The notes under the pieces were generated by a model. It made no database searches, was not told the origin of the DNA, and was given only the letters and a program-made list of their open reading frames with translations. A stretch of 64,000 bases of DNA, taken from contig NZ_JAMDLH010000006.1 in the NCBI RefSeq assembly GCF_023721755.1, forward strand, positions 1 through 64,000, read 5' to 3'. This document shows, in pieces, positions 38,363-47,080 of this stretch. The translations under genes were made by a program, and so were the position numbers. Position 1 is the stretch's first letter. Every line of letters starts with the position of its first letter. The DNA comes from Pleomorphomonas sp. NRK KF1 (GTDB lineage: Bacteria > Pseudomonadota > Alphaproteobacteria > Rhizobiales > Pleomorphomonadaceae).

Positions 38363-39763
38363 GTGCCGTATTATCATAGCTACTCCGGGTCCGAAGCGGC
38401 CAAACCGCCGCTGCCATCCAATCGTCGGCCGCCGGAGGCGTCCGGCCCTTCGGCCGACTTGTACGCTCGCGTCGCGCGCCGCTATTGCCCTCCGGCGTTC
38501 GATCTCGGCACCGCCTTTTTCTCCGGGGTGCGTGGCCCCGTCATCGAGCGCGTGCGACGGGCGACGCCTTTCTGGAGGCTTATCGCCTTCGATCGTCTGG
38601 CGCCCGGAGCCGACGGCACCGTTCCCTCGGTATTGGTGCTGCCGCCCTATGCCGGTCACTTTCCAACCCTTGTCCGCGATACCGTGGCTGCTTTCCTACC
38701 CGATCATTCGGTGCATGTCGCAGGCTGGGCCGATGCCCGGCGCGTGCCGCTTTCGGCCGGCGCCTTCGGGCTAGGCGAGGCGGTGGAGGCCGTCGCCGAA
38801 ATGATCACGGAGATCGGAGGGCCGGTGCATGTGGTTGCCATCGCCGAGGCCGGCGTCGTCGGCATTGCAGCCGCCACCTTGCTTGGAAGGAGCAATCGCG
38901 CGCCCGCTTCATTGACACTGATCGGCGGGCCAATCGATTGCCGCGCCGACCATGCCGGGCTTGCCGCCGAGGCGGCCGCGCGCGGACTCGATTGGCTCGT
39001 GCGGGCGGTGATTGCTCCGGTCCCACCTCCCTTCGAAGGCGCCTATCGCGAAGTGTTTCCAGGCTTCTTCGCCCTCACAGGCTTCCTGACGCGCAACCTC
39101 GACCGCTCCACCGTCGACCATAAGGAACTGTTCCTGGGGCTTGTTTCCGGCGATGGCGACGGCGCCGATGGCCACCGCGGCTTCTTCGAAGAGTTTCTGG
39201 CGGTCATGGACGTGCCTGCCGAATTCGTTCTGCAGTGGATCGAGGCGGTCCTGATCGACCTGCCCTTCGCCCCGGATCTCGGCAAGGCGTTCCTGCCCGC
39301 CGCCGCGCCGCCGCTCTCCGGCATCCCCTTGATGACGGTGGAGGCAGGACGCGATGTTTTCGGCGGCGGCGGCCAAACGCATGCGGCTCACCTGATGACC
39401 GGTTCGCCGCAAGGAGGATGTCGCCATACCGAGGATGAGGCTGGCCGGTTCGCTCTCTTCAGTGGTGCGCGCTGGCGTGCTTCGGTGTTTCCGCGTGTCG
39501 CCGACTTCATATCCAATCACGCCGATCCGCCAGGACGTTCGAAGCCCTGCAAGGTCGAGGATCTCCTGAAGCTGTCCGGGCTCACCCCTGCACTTGTTGG
39601 CCGGCTCAACCGGGAAGGCATCTACTTCGTCTATCAGCTCGCCCGGCTCGACGAGGCCTCGGCGAGCGAGCTCGACCGCCGCCTCGGGACAATGGCCCAC
39701 CCGCTCGCCGCCCAACTCGCACGCGAGGCGCGCTTTCGCCTCGGTGAGGTCGGGCGATCTTGA
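38363..39763 (+). CDS. PhaZ-like (intracellular polyhydroxyalkanoate depolymerase family) protein lacking the catalytic Cys and His
   Basis: This 466-residue protein aligns by eye with intracellular PHB depolymerases: PPYAGHFPTLVRDTVAAFLP (94-113), VHVAGWADARRVPLS, and FALFSGARWRASVFPR (363-378). In active PhaZ the nucleophile is Cys in HVxAVCQP; here the segment is HVVAIAEAG, with A161 at that place. The catalytic His of GHYGVF is replaced by R362 in GRFALF. The Asp is probably kept as D331. A C-terminal tail (about 398-460, DLLKLSGLTPALVGRLNREG) resembles a helix-hairpin-helix fold not seen in PhaZ. GGAGG precedes the GTG start. Substrate binding or granule attachment without hydrolysis is inferred. 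Confidence 0.75.
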   Translation: MPYYHSYSGSEAAKPPLPSNRRPPEASGPSADLYARVARRYCPPAFDLGTAFFSGVRGPVIERVRRATPFWRLIAFDRLAPGADGTVPSVLVLPPYAGHFPTLVRDTVAAFLPDHSVHVAGWADARRVPLSAGAFGLGEAVEAVAEMITEIGGPVHVVAIAEAGVVGIAAATLLGRSNRAPASLTLIGGPIDCRADHAGLAAEAAARGLDWLVRAVIAPVPPPFEGAYREVFPGFFALTGFLTRNLDRSTVDHKELFLGLVSGDGDGADGHRGFFEEFLAVMDVPAEFVLQWIEAVLIDLPFAPDLGKAFLPAAAPPLSGIPLMTVEAGRDVFGGGGQTHAAHLMTGSPQGGCRHTEDEAGRFALFSGARWRASVFPRVADFISNHADPPGRSKPCKVEDLLKLSGLTPALVGRLNREGIYFVYQLARLDEASASELDRRLGTMAHPLAAQLAREARFRLGEVGRS

Positions 39764-39787
39764 ACGGCGTAGACGGCAAGGCCATAT
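39759..39787 (+). promoter_or_regulatory. Candidate RpoH (sigma-32) promoter for hsp20
   Basis: CTTGAA at 39759-39764 and CCATAT at 39782-39787 are separated by 17 bp, fitting the alphaproteobacterial heat-shock promoter pattern. The -35 element overlaps the stop codon of the PhaZ-like gene, and the hsp20 start is 67 bp beyond the -10. By-eye match; the downstream gene makes it credible. Confidence 0.6.
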
Positions 39788-39853
39788 AGAACGCTGATCA
39801 CCGGGTGCCTCAGGGGCCCGGTCAAGGTCGCTTCCTTGCGAGGACTTTGAACA

Positions 39854-40282
39854 ATGACGAGATTGGCAGGCTTCTCGAGCCCGTTCCTTCTGGGCTTCGA
39901 TGAGATCGAGCGTGCGCTCGACCGCGTGTCGAAGGCCGCGAACGATGGTTATCCTCCGTACAACATCGAACGCATCGAACGCGAAGGTCCGGAAGGCGAC
40001 GTGTTGCGCATCACGCTGGCCGTAGCCGGGTTCACGCGTGAGCAACTCGACGTTTCCGTCGAAGAGAACCAGCTCGTGATCCGGGGTCGGCAGGCGGACG
40101 ACAAATCGCGCCTCTATCTCCACCGGGGCATTGCAGCGCGGCAGTTCCAACGCACCTTTGTCCTTGCCGAAGGCATCGAAATCCTTGGGGCCGACCTCCG
40201 AAACGGTCTGTTGTCGATCGATCTGGTGCGACCGCCGCTCGAACGCGTCATTCGGCGGATCGAGATCAACGCCGAGGATTGA
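39854..40282 (+). CDS. Small heat-shock protein, Hsp20 family
   Basis: This 142-residue chaperone has the alpha-crystallin domain at about residues 35-130 (YNIERI, then VAGFTREQLDVSVEENQLVIRG) and the C-terminal conserved segment NGLLSIDLVRPPLE. It holds unfolding proteins during stress as an oligomer. The flanks are short. A heat-shock-type promoter lies upstream, and the DUF1150 gene that accompanies this Hsp20 in Rhizobiales follows. Confidence 0.94.
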   Translation: MTRLAGFSSPFLLGFDEIERALDRVSKAANDGYPPYNIERIEREGPEGDVLRITLAVAGFTREQLDVSVEENQLVIRGRQADDKSRLYLHRGIAARQFQRTFVLAEGIEILGADLRNGLLSIDLVRPPLERVIRRIEINAED

Positions 40283-40403
40283 CGATAAACGCGCCGGTCA
40301 CCTTTTCCCACTAGACTGCGTTTCAGACCCGACCGCCCTTCGCCGGCGAACGGTGTCTCTCCTCTTGTCCGGTCAAGACCGGCAAGGGGAAAGGAGTAAA
40401 GCG

Positions 40404-40679
40404 ATGGCTACTTTCACCAAGACCACTTCCGCCGACGACCGGAAGATAATGCCCGATGCCGCCTTCCGGCAACTCGGTGGTGGCAGCGTTGCCTATCTAC
40501 GCCGCGTCTCCTCCGATGACGTGATCGCTGCCCATCCCGGGTATCTCGACCTTAGGCCCGGCATGAAGCTGTGGGCGCTGCATTCGGCCGACGGACAGCC
40601 GATCATGCTGACGGACAGCCGCGAGGCGGCCATCGCCAACGCCACCGAGGCCGACCTCACGCCGATGATGGTGCACTGA
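40404..40679 (+). CDS. DUF1150 family protein
   Basis: This 91-residue protein of unknown function contains the family stretch LGGGSVAYLRRVSSDDV and HPGYLDLRPGMKLWALHSAD. It is consistently found next to Hsp20 genes in Rhizobiales, and lies 121 bp after hsp20 here. GGAG occurs 7 nt before the ATG. A stress-related role is inferred from the neighbour. Confidence 0.88.
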   Translation: MATFTKTTSADDRKIMPDAAFRQLGGGSVAYLRRVSSDDVIAAHPGYLDLRPGMKLWALHSADGQPIMLTDSREAAIANATEADLTPMMVH

Positions 40680-40685
40680 TCGGAT

Positions 40686-41756
40686 CTAGTCCGAACCGAT
40701 GGCGAGGGCGGCGAAGCCCTCGTCGGTCGGAAAGCGCGTTGCGGCCTCGGCTGCGATGCGACGTGCCGCAGCAGTCTCGCCAGCGTCTCTCAGAAACCGG
40801 ATGCGCCGACGCGGCACCTCCTTGAGGTAGCGTTTGACAAGGCTCGACAGGATGGCGTCGGCAGCGATGGCTGCGTCGAGCCCGGCAAGCAAAGCCTCCG
40901 CCCGGACAAGGTCGCCCGCCCGTTCCGCTGCCTCGGCCGCAAGCATCGCAAGGCCCGGGTTGATTTCCGGCAAGAGTGCCATCAAGGCATCCGGATCAAG
41001 CGCCGCTCCGCCGTCGATGGCGGCTCGGGCGGCGGCGAACCGGGCGTGAGCCAGCCAATCGACCGAAGGAACGAACAAGCCGCGCGCGGCCGCTTCAACC
41101 GCAATGTCGCGACGGAACGTCGCTATGACCTTGCGAATGATGTTCAGGCTGTAGAGGTGGTCATGAACCTCGTGACTTGAGCGAAGCGGCACCAGGGTCG
41201 CATTGTCCGGTAGCTTCAGAGCGGCGAGACGGGCACCGACACCGCTGTCGTAAGGATCGTAAAGGGGAACGATCACCCGCGCAGCGCCCCTTCGTGGAAC
41301 CGCCAGAAACTCTCCGAGATCGGCCTCTCCTTGTCTCATCGAGAGGCCGGCCGCGGCCGACTGACTGCCAGGCTCGCCGATCCGGAAGTCCGGCGCGAAC
41401 GCGTAAAGCTCGGCCTCGGGATACCTGGCGGCGGCGGCCCCAGCACCGAAGGCACCCATCGAACTACCGTAGAGAATGATGCGCGCGGCCCTTGCAGCCG
41501 ATGCCGCCTCGCCGATCAATCGGTCGATGAACGCGTCTCGATTTCGGTACCAGTTGTTCTCCGGCTCGTTGAGAAACAGACGGCTGTGCGTGGTGGTCGC
41601 GAACAGGCGCTCGAGGCCGAACTTTCCGCTGGGGACACGCACCTGGCTGAAGACGACGACCAGCGTGTCGCTTCCCAGATGGAATCGACTGGCGAGGCCG
41701 TCTTCCTCTCCCTCAAGCAAGGAAGCTGTCATTTTCGGAAAGCCGCCGGTTGCCAT
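40686..41756 (-). CDS. Uncharacterised alpha/beta-hydrolase-like protein with helical C-terminal region
   Basis: This 356-residue protein has a serine-hydrolase nucleophile elbow, GSSMGAFGAG, after a beta strand (ARIILY), then an Asp in PLYDPYDSG and His residues in SSHEVHDH, consistent with a Ser-Asp-His triad. The rest, from about residue 240, is Ala-rich and helical with TPR-like spacing (ALLPEINPGLAMLAAEAAERAGDL). No close family was recognised; related sequences in glycan or glycosyltransferase contexts are possible. The ATG at 41756 is preferred to a GTG at 41777; neither has a strong ribosome site. It is divergent from the DUF1624 gene. Confidence 0.7.
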   Translation of the reverse strand: MATGGFPKMTASLLEGEEDGLASRFHLGSDTLVVVFSQVRVPSGKFGLERLFATTTHSRLFLNEPENNWYRNRDAFIDRLIGEAASAARAARIILYGSSMGAFGAGAAAARYPEAELYAFAPDFRIGEPGSQSAAAGLSMRQGEADLGEFLAVPRRGAARVIVPLYDPYDSGVGARLAALKLPDNATLVPLRSSHEVHDHLYSLNIIRKVIATFRRDIAVEAAARGLFVPSVDWLAHARFAAARAAIDGGAALDPDALMALLPEINPGLAMLAAEAAERAGDLVRAEALLAGLDAAIAADAILSSLVKRYLKEVPRRRIRFLRDAGETAAARRIAAEAATRFPTDEGFAALAIGSD

Positions 41757-41804
41757 GGCCGCGTCACTGCAGCACACCCATGATCGACGCTGGAGAGACG
41801 GGAC

Positions 41805-42812
41805 ATGGCTGATTCGCTACCCCAAGGAGAGCACGGCAGCGGCGGTTCGCCGCGACTGCCGCTGATCGACGCCACCCGTGGCGTAATGCTTCTCGCCATG
41901 GCCTCCTACCATTTTTCATGGGACCTCGCCAATGTGAGGCTGGTCAGCTGGGGCGTCGCCAGCGATCCGCTCTGGCGCGCCTATGCCGCGGCGATCGCCG
42001 GCAGCTTTCTGCTGCTGTCCGGCGTTTCCTTTCGCCTGGCCGAGCGCAATGGCTTCGATCTGTTCCGCTACGCAAACCGGCTCCTGCGCCTTGCAATCGC
42101 CGCCGCAGCCGTATCGATCGCGACCTATCTCGTCTTTCCCGACGCCTGGGTATTCTTCGGCATCCTGCATATGATGCTGCTGGCCAGCCTTCTCGCGCCG
42201 CTGCTCGTTCGCCTGCCCAATGCGGTCTTGATCCTTCTCGCGGCCGGAGCCCTCGTTCTGCCTCAGGTATGGCGGTCGCCCACCTTCGACGGCATCGGTT
42301 GGGGTTTCCTGGGTCTCGCGGAAACGCCACCGGTCGCCAACGATCTTGTGCCGCTGTTTCCCTGGATCGCTCCCTATATCGTCGGTCTCGTTACCGGAGG
42401 CCCGCTGACGCGCCTTGGCGAACGCCAGGCATGGCCGCTGCCCCGCCGCACACACTGGCTCGCCTGGATTGGCCGGCATTCGCTTCTGTTCTATCTGCTG
42501 CACCAGCCGTTGCTCTATGGCCTGGCCGTAGGCCTCGCGACTCTCATTCCGGTTGATCCAGCAGTCCAGAGGGCAGGCTTCGTCACCGACTGTCGCCTCG
42601 AGTACGAGCGACACGGCGCGACCGAGGAGATGTCCGAGCGCTTCTGCGGTTGCGTCGCGGCCTCGGTCGACGACACCGGCATCTGGGAGAGTCGCGAAGA
42701 TGATCCTTCCTTCGGCCCTCTGCTCGCCACCGCCGTGCAGGCCTGTCAGGTGCAGCCGTCGGGCGAGGTTCCCGACTCGTTGGCGCCCGAAGGGACTGAC
42801 GACAGCGACTGA
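41805..42812 (+). CDS. DUF1624 heparan-alpha-glucosaminide N-acetyltransferase-like membrane protein
   Basis: This 335-residue polytopic protein begins with LPLIDATRGVMLLAMASYHFSWDL, the first-helix signature of the DUF1624/acyltransferase group with its His, and ends the membrane part with WIGRHSLLFYLLHQPLLYG. About eight helices span 25-260. By family these are transmembrane acyl- or acetyltransferases for sugars; the substrate here is unknown. A soluble C-terminal tail of about 70 residues with four cysteines follows and seems to be a separate small domain. It ends at a bidirectional terminator. Confidence 0.8.
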   Translation: MADSLPQGEHGSGGSPRLPLIDATRGVMLLAMASYHFSWDLANVRLVSWGVASDPLWRAYAAAIAGSFLLLSGVSFRLAERNGFDLFRYANRLLRLAIAAAAVSIATYLVFPDAWVFFGILHMMLLASLLAPLLVRLPNAVLILLAAGALVLPQVWRSPTFDGIGWGFLGLAETPPVANDLVPLFPWIAPYIVGLVTGGPLTRLGERQAWPLPRRTHWLAWIGRHSLLFYLLHQPLLYGLAVGLATLIPVDPAVQRAGFVTDCRLEYERHGATEEMSERFCGCVAASVDDTGIWESREDDPSFGPLLATAVQACQVQPSGEVPDSLAPEGTDDSD

Positions 42813-42832
42813 CGGCAGGGCCCAAGACGCAC

Positions 42833-42862
42833 AAAAGCCGGCGGGAGCGGCCGCCGGCTTTT
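42833..42862. terminator. Bidirectional terminator between the DUF1624 gene and fabI
   Basis: AAAAGCCGGCGG at 42833-42844 pairs perfectly with CCGCCGGCTTTT at 42851-42862 over a 6-nt loop; A and T runs on the two sides serve both converging transcripts. Confidence 0.93.
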
Positions 42863-42884
42863 GTGGCAGTTGTGGATCCGACGC

Positions 42885-43715
42885 TCAGCCGGCAGGCGTC
42901 TCGGCGGACTCGCGGCGATCCTGTTCCTTCAGCTCGTCGATGCGCGGCATCGACATGATCGAATAGCCGGAATCAACGAAATGGACTTCGCCGGTGACGC
43001 CCGACGACAGATCCGACAACAGATACAGGGCCGAACGGCCGACCTCGTCGATCGTGACGGTCCGCTTGAGCGGCGCGTTCTTCTTCTGGAAATTGAACAT
43101 CAGCCGAGCATCGGTGACGCCCGAACCGGCCAACGTCCGAACCGGACCGGCCGAGATGGCGTTGACCCGAATGCCGTCGCCGCCGAAGTCGGCGGCGAGA
43201 TAGCGCACCGAGCTTTCGAGTGCCGCCTTGGCAACGCCCATGACGTTGTAGTTCGGCATGACGCGCGTCGAGCCGCCATAGGTCAGCGTGAGCAGGCTGC
43301 CGCCCGCCGTCATCATCGCGGCCGCCTTGCGGGCGACTTCGGTGAAGGAGAACACCGAGATGACCATGGTGCGCGAGAAGTTGGCGCGCGTGGTGTCGGC
43401 GTAACGACCTCTGAGTTCGTTCTTGTCGGAGAAGCCGATCGCATGCACCAGGAAATCGAGCTGCCCCCACTCGGCTTTGAGGGCAGCGAACACCGCGTCG
43501 ACCGACGCCTCGTCCTCGACATCGCACGGAAGAAGGAGCTTCGCCCCAACCTCCTCGGCCAAAGGCCTGACGCGACGACCGAAGGCCTCGCCCTGATAGG
43601 TGAAGGCCAGTTCGGCACCGGCGGCGGAAAGAGCCTTGGCAATACCCCAGGCGATGGAATGGTCGTTGGCGACGCCCATAACGAGGCCGCGCTTGCCGGC
43701 CATGAGTCCATTCAT
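42885..43715 (-). CDS. fabI: Enoyl-[acyl-carrier-protein] reductase FabI
   Basis: This 276-residue NADH-dependent SDR catalyses the last reductive step of fatty acid elongation and is the usual triclosan target. It has GVANDHSIAWGIAK for NAD binding and the active-site YNVMGVAK (Tyr-x6-Lys), with VRTLAGSG after it. It lies 51 bp after fabB on the same strand, separated by a hairpin. The C-terminal tail of about 15 charged residues extends beyond the core. Confidence 0.96.
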   Translation of the reverse strand: MNGLMAGKRGLVMGVANDHSIAWGIAKALSAAGAELAFTYQGEAFGRRVRPLAEEVGAKLLLPCDVEDEASVDAVFAALKAEWGQLDFLVHAIGFSDKNELRGRYADTTRANFSRTMVISVFSFTEVARKAAAMMTAGGSLLTLTYGGSTRVMPNYNVMGVAKAALESSVRYLAADFGGDGIRVNAISAGPVRTLAGSGVTDARLMFNFQKKNAPLKRTVTIDEVGRSALYLLSDLSSGVTGEVHFVDSGYSIMSMPRIDELKEQDRRESAETPAG

Positions 43716-43740
43716 GATCTGACGTCCCGAGAAGAAGAAA

Positions 43741-43761
43741 CCGCCCGGCGGAGCCGGGCGG
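43741..43761 (-). terminator. Hairpin between fabB and fabI
   Basis: CCGCCCGGC (43741-43749) and GCCGGGCGG (43753-43761) form a perfect 9-bp stem around three bases. On the - strand it is followed by TTTCTTCTTCT, so it may act as a partial terminator lowering fabI transcription relative to fabA-fabB. Confidence 0.55.
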
Positions 43762-43766
43762 ATGGA

Positions 43767-44993
43767 TCAGGCGGCGTAGCGCTGGAGAACCAGCGTGGCG
43801 TTTGTGCCGCCGAAGCCGAAGCTATTGGAGAGCACGGTGTCGATTTTGGCATCATCGATCCGATCGCGCACGATCGGCATGTCGGCGAAAGCCGGATCGA
43901 TTTCCTCGATGTGTGCGCTTTTCACGATGAAGCGGTTGTTGATCATCAGAAGCGAATAGATCGCTTCCTGCACGCCGGTGGCCCCCAGCGAGTGGCCGGT
44001 GAGCGACTTGGTCGCAGAAATCGGCGGACAATTGTCGGCACCGCCGAACACCGTGCGGATCGCCTCGATTTCCGGGGCGTCGCCGGCCGGCGTCGACGTG
44101 GCGTGCGGATTGATGTAGTCGATCTTCTCTTTCACCGTGGAAAGCGCCTGGCGCATGCAGCGCACCGCGCCCTCGCCCGACGGAGCGACCATGTCGTAGC
44201 CGTCGGAGGTGGCGCCATAGCCGACGATCTCGCCATAGATCTTGGCGCCGCGCGCCTTGGCATGCTCCAGCTCCTCGAGAACCAGCACACCGGCACCGCC
44301 GGCGATGACGAAACCGTCGCGGTTCTTGTCATAGGCGCGCGAGGCCGTGGCCGGCGTGTCGTTGTACTTGGACGCCATGGCACCCATGGCATCGAACAGC
44401 ACGGACAGCGTCCAGTCGAGCTCTTCGCAGCCACCGGCGAACATCACGTCCTGCTTGCCGTACTGGATCATCTCGTAGGCGTTGCCGATGCAGTGATTGG
44501 ACGTCGCGCAAGCCGAGGAGATCGAATAGTTGACGCCCTTGATCTTGAACCACGTCGCCAGCGTCGCCGAGGCGGTGGAGCTCATCGCCTTGGGAACCGC
44601 GAACGGGCCGACCTTCTTGGACGAACCGCTTTCGATGGTCTTCAATGCCGACTCGACGATGACGCGCGTCGAGGGACCGCCCGATCCCATGATGATGCCG
44701 GTGCGTTCGTTGGAAACGTCGCCGGCCTCGAGACCGGCATCGAGAATGGCCTGGTCCATCGCGACGTGGTTCCAGGCGGTTCCGCCACCGTGGAATCGCA
44801 TCGCACGCCGGTCGACCACCGTAGCGGGATCGAGAGACGGCGCACCATGAACCTGGCAGCGGAAACCATGCTCGGCGAAGGTGGGGGCGAAGGTGATGCC
44901 GGAGCGGGCATCATGGAGGGACGCCAGCACCTCCTGCGTATTGTTGCCGATCGAGGACACAATGCCCATGCCGGTGACGACGACGCGTCTCAT
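43767..44993 (-). CDS. fabB: Beta-ketoacyl-ACP synthase I FabB
   Basis: This 408-residue condensing enzyme elongates both saturated and cis-unsaturated acyl-ACPs. The active-site Cys is C162 in [10 protein letters not shown], with the two catalytic His in [12 protein letters not shown] and TGHSLGATG, and the C-terminal [13 protein letters not shown] loop. Adjacent fabA confirms the FabB (rather than FabF) assignment: the pair makes unsaturated fatty acids anaerobically, without a desaturase. Confidence 0.96.
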   Translation of the reverse strand: MRRVVVTGMGIVSSIGNNTQEVLASLHDARSGITFAPTFAEHGFRCQVHGAPSLDPATVVDRRAMRFHGGGTAWNHVAMDQAILDAGLEAGDVSNERTGIIMGSGGPSTRVIVESALKTIESGSSKKVGPFAVPKAMSSTASATLATWFKIKGVNYSISSACATSNHCIGNAYEMIQYGKQDVMFAGGCEELDWTLSVLFDAMGAMASKYNDTPATASRAYDKNRDGFVIAGGAGVLVLEELEHAKARGAKIYGEIVGYGATSDGYDMVAPSGEGAVRCMRQALSTVKEKIDYINPHATSTPAGDAPEIEAIRTVFGGADNCPPISATKSLTGHSLGATGVQEAIYSLLMINNRFIVKSAHIEEIDPAFADMPIVRDRIDDAKIDTVLSNSFGFGGTNATLVLQRYAA

Positions 44994-45026
44994 GGCTGTC
45001 TTTCCTTGTTCTGATGCGGGCGGCGC

Positions 45027-45536
45027 TCAGGCGGCCTTGAACAGGCCGACGCGGAGATCCGTCGCCTTGTAAATGGTCTCGCCGTCGGCCTTCAGCCAGC
45101 CGTCACCAATGCCGAGCACCAGCTTGCCGCGCATAACCCGCTTGAGATCGACGCCATATTCGACCAGCTTGACGGCAGGGGTGACCATGCCGCTGAACTT
45201 CACCTCGCCGACGGAAAGAGCCCGTCCCTTGCCGGGAGAGCCCGACCAACCGAGGAAGAAGCCGAGCATCTGCCAGAGAGCGTCGAGGCCCAGGCAGCCG
45301 GGCATGACCGGGTCGCCCTTGAAGTGGCAGGGGAAGAACCAGAGGTCGGGCCGGATCGCCAGAGTGGCACGGATGAGGCCCTTGCCAAACTCGCCCCCGA
45401 CCTCGGCGATCTCGGAGATGCGATCGAACATCAGCATCGGCGGCATCGGCAGTTGGGCATTACCCGGTCCGAACAACTCCCCACGTCCGCAGGAAAGGAG
45501 ATCCTCATACTCGTAGCTGTTCTTGCGAAGACTCAT
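45027..45536 (-). CDS. fabA: 3-hydroxydecanoyl-ACP dehydratase/isomerase FabA
   Basis: This 169-residue hot-dog-fold enzyme dehydrates 3-hydroxydecanoyl-ACP and isomerises the trans-2 product to cis-3, the branch point to unsaturated fatty acids. The catalytic pair H71 ([14 protein letters not shown]) and D85 (CLGLDALWQ) is present. It precedes fabB by 33 bp on the - strand and is divergent from irr. Confidence 0.97.
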   Translation of the reverse strand: MSLRKNSYEYEDLLSCGRGELFGPGNAQLPMPPMLMFDRISEIAEVGGEFGKGLIRATLAIRPDLWFFPCHFKGDPVMPGCLGLDALWQMLGFFLGWSGSPGKGRALSVGEVKFSGMVTPAVKLVEYGVDLKRVMRGKLVLGIGDGWLKADGETIYKATDLRVGLFKAA

Positions 45537-45771
45537 GCTGCTGTCCGTACCTTATCCCTTCGGGCCTGCCCAAGGCAGCGCCAATCGCCGTCCGTGAGGA
45601 CGGTGTTCGTGGTGGGTCGATCTCTAACACAGGCAAGGCGTCCTCGAAAGCCTTGGTACAAACGCGGCAATGGCCTTTTTGGCGTGTTCTTGCAGTCTCC
45701 ACCCACTTTGCTAATATGTCGCAATCGAAAAAGCCGTCTGGCCTCAGCCGACCACCCAGGATAACGACATC

Positions 45772-46275
45772 ATGGACCGCCCGCTTCCCTCCAGCCCGTC
45801 CACTGCCGCGACGGACATGGCACGCCGCACCGCCGTCGGCACGCAATCGGCAGCCGGCGCTTCCATGATCGCCAAGATACCGGTGCGAACGCGCCTGCGG
45901 GACGTCGGTCTCCGGCCCACCCGCCAGCGCGTGGCGCTTGCCGAGATCCTGTTCTCGCACGGCCACCGTCATCTCTCGGCCGAAGATCTGCATGCCGAGG
46001 CCTTGACCGCCAAGGTTCCGGTGTCTCTCGCCACCGTCTACAACACGCTGAACCAGTTCACCGAAGCCGGCCTGCTGCGCGAGGTGGCCGTTGAAGGCAC
46101 GCGGACCTATTTCGATACCAATACCGAAGATCATCATCATTTCTATGTCGAGGACGAAAACCGGGTGTTCGACATTCCCGGCCCTCACGTGGAGATCGGC
46201 GACCTGCCGCCGGCACCTGCCGGCATGGAGATCGTCCGTGTCGATGTGGTCGTCCGCCTTCGCAACAAGCGCTGA
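45772..46275 (+). CDS. irr: Iron response regulator Irr (Fur family)
   Basis: This 167-residue Fur-family protein has the winged-helix segment RDVGLRPTRQRVALAEILF and recognition helix VSLATVYNTLNQF, then the metal/heme-associated EDHHHFYVED. Irr acts when iron is scarce, repressing iron-using genes and activating uptake, and is degraded or inactivated with heme. Its location next to fabA is the standard Rhizobiales arrangement and separates it from true Fur/Mur. The extra about 35 N-terminal residues are Ser/Ala-rich; a later ATG at 45868 would remove them, so the start is uncertain. Confidence 0.9.
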   Translation: MDRPLPSSPSTAATDMARRTAVGTQSAAGASMIAKIPVRTRLRDVGLRPTRQRVALAEILFSHGHRHLSAEDLHAEALTAKVPVSLATVYNTLNQFTEAGLLREVAVEGTRTYFDTNTEDHHHFYVEDENRVFDIPGPHVEIGDLPPAPAGMEIVRVDVVVRLRNKR

Positions 46276-46294
46276 GCAAGTGGCGATTCGGAGA

Positions 46295-47080
46295 TCACTC
46301 TCCCGAGAGCGCCGCCACGACCTCGTAACCGTCGCCGCGACAAAAGGCCCGGCTGATCTCGACCGCACGACCACCCGCCGTGTAGCTGACTCGTTCCACG
46401 CGCATGGCCGGCGTTCCCTCAGGCAGTTCGAGCAGCCCGGCCTCCACCGCCCCGAGCGCCACAGCCCTAAACCTCTCGACACCGCGCGTCGCCGGCAGTC
46501 CGGCATTGGCCAGTGCCGCCGCTGGAGAGACCGTGGCGGTCTCCACGTCAACGGACGCCGCCGGCAGCGTCGTGAGTTCCAGAATCCGCGGGCGCCCCTC
46601 CACGCAGTGGAGGCGATAGAGCCGAAGGACGCGCTCTCCAGGCCCGAGCCCCAGCGTCATTGCCTCCGGAGCTGATGGTGGCCCGGTCAGGCGGTCGACA
46701 AGCCGGGTCTCAACAGACTCGCCCTTTTCCGCCAACTCGTCGGCGTGGGAGCGCAGCACCGTTTGACGTCTGTGAGCCGCGTCTGAAGGCCGCGCCTCCT
46801 CTTTTCCGGCCGCGCCTCCGCCAGCAACCGTCGATCCGCCCCCCGGCCGCGTGGTTACAAGGCCCTCTGCCACGAGAGGCGCCATTGCCTGCCGAACGGT
46901 GATGCGAGAGATGGAAAGGCCAGCCGCTATCGCCCGTTCGGACGGCAGCGGCATGCCTGCCACGAGACGCCCGCTGGAAATGGCAGCCCTGAGAGCCACC
47001 TCTAGGCAGCGGCAAAGCGGCGCGTCGCCACCGCGTTCGCGCCAATCCTGACCGACCACCCGGGTGAAGGGCTCCATCAT
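46295..47080 (-). CDS. GntR/HutC-family transcriptional regulator with UTRA domain
   Basis: This 261-residue repressor-type protein has a winged helix at about residues 22-85 (LPSERAIAAGLSISRITVRQAM) and a UTRA ligand domain at about 105-255 (VLRLYRLHCVEGRPRILE, RAVEISRAFCRGDGYE). The start overlaps the stop of the upstream sugar-kinase gene by 4 nt. UTRA regulators of this subgroup often sense aminosugar phosphates, and the coupled kinase supports N-acetylglucosamine control; that ligand is inferred. Confidence 0.88.
   Translation of the reverse strand: MMEPFTRVVGQDWRERGGDAPLCRCLEVALRAAISSGRLVAGMPLPSERAIAAGLSISRITVRQAMAPLVAEGLVTTRPGGGSTVAGGGAAGKEEARPSDAAHRRQTVLRSHADELAEKGESVETRLVDRLTGPPSAPEAMTLGLGPGERVLRLYRLHCVEGRPRILELTTLPAASVDVETATVSPAAALANAGLPATRGVERFRAVALGAVEAGLLELPEGTPAMRVERVSYTAGGRAVEISRAFCRGDGYEVVAALSGE

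Noticed and set aside
42861-45014. A 717-codon open frame on the + strand opposite fabI and fabB
   Set aside because: Both fab genes have complete active sites; the + frame is a high-GC shadow.
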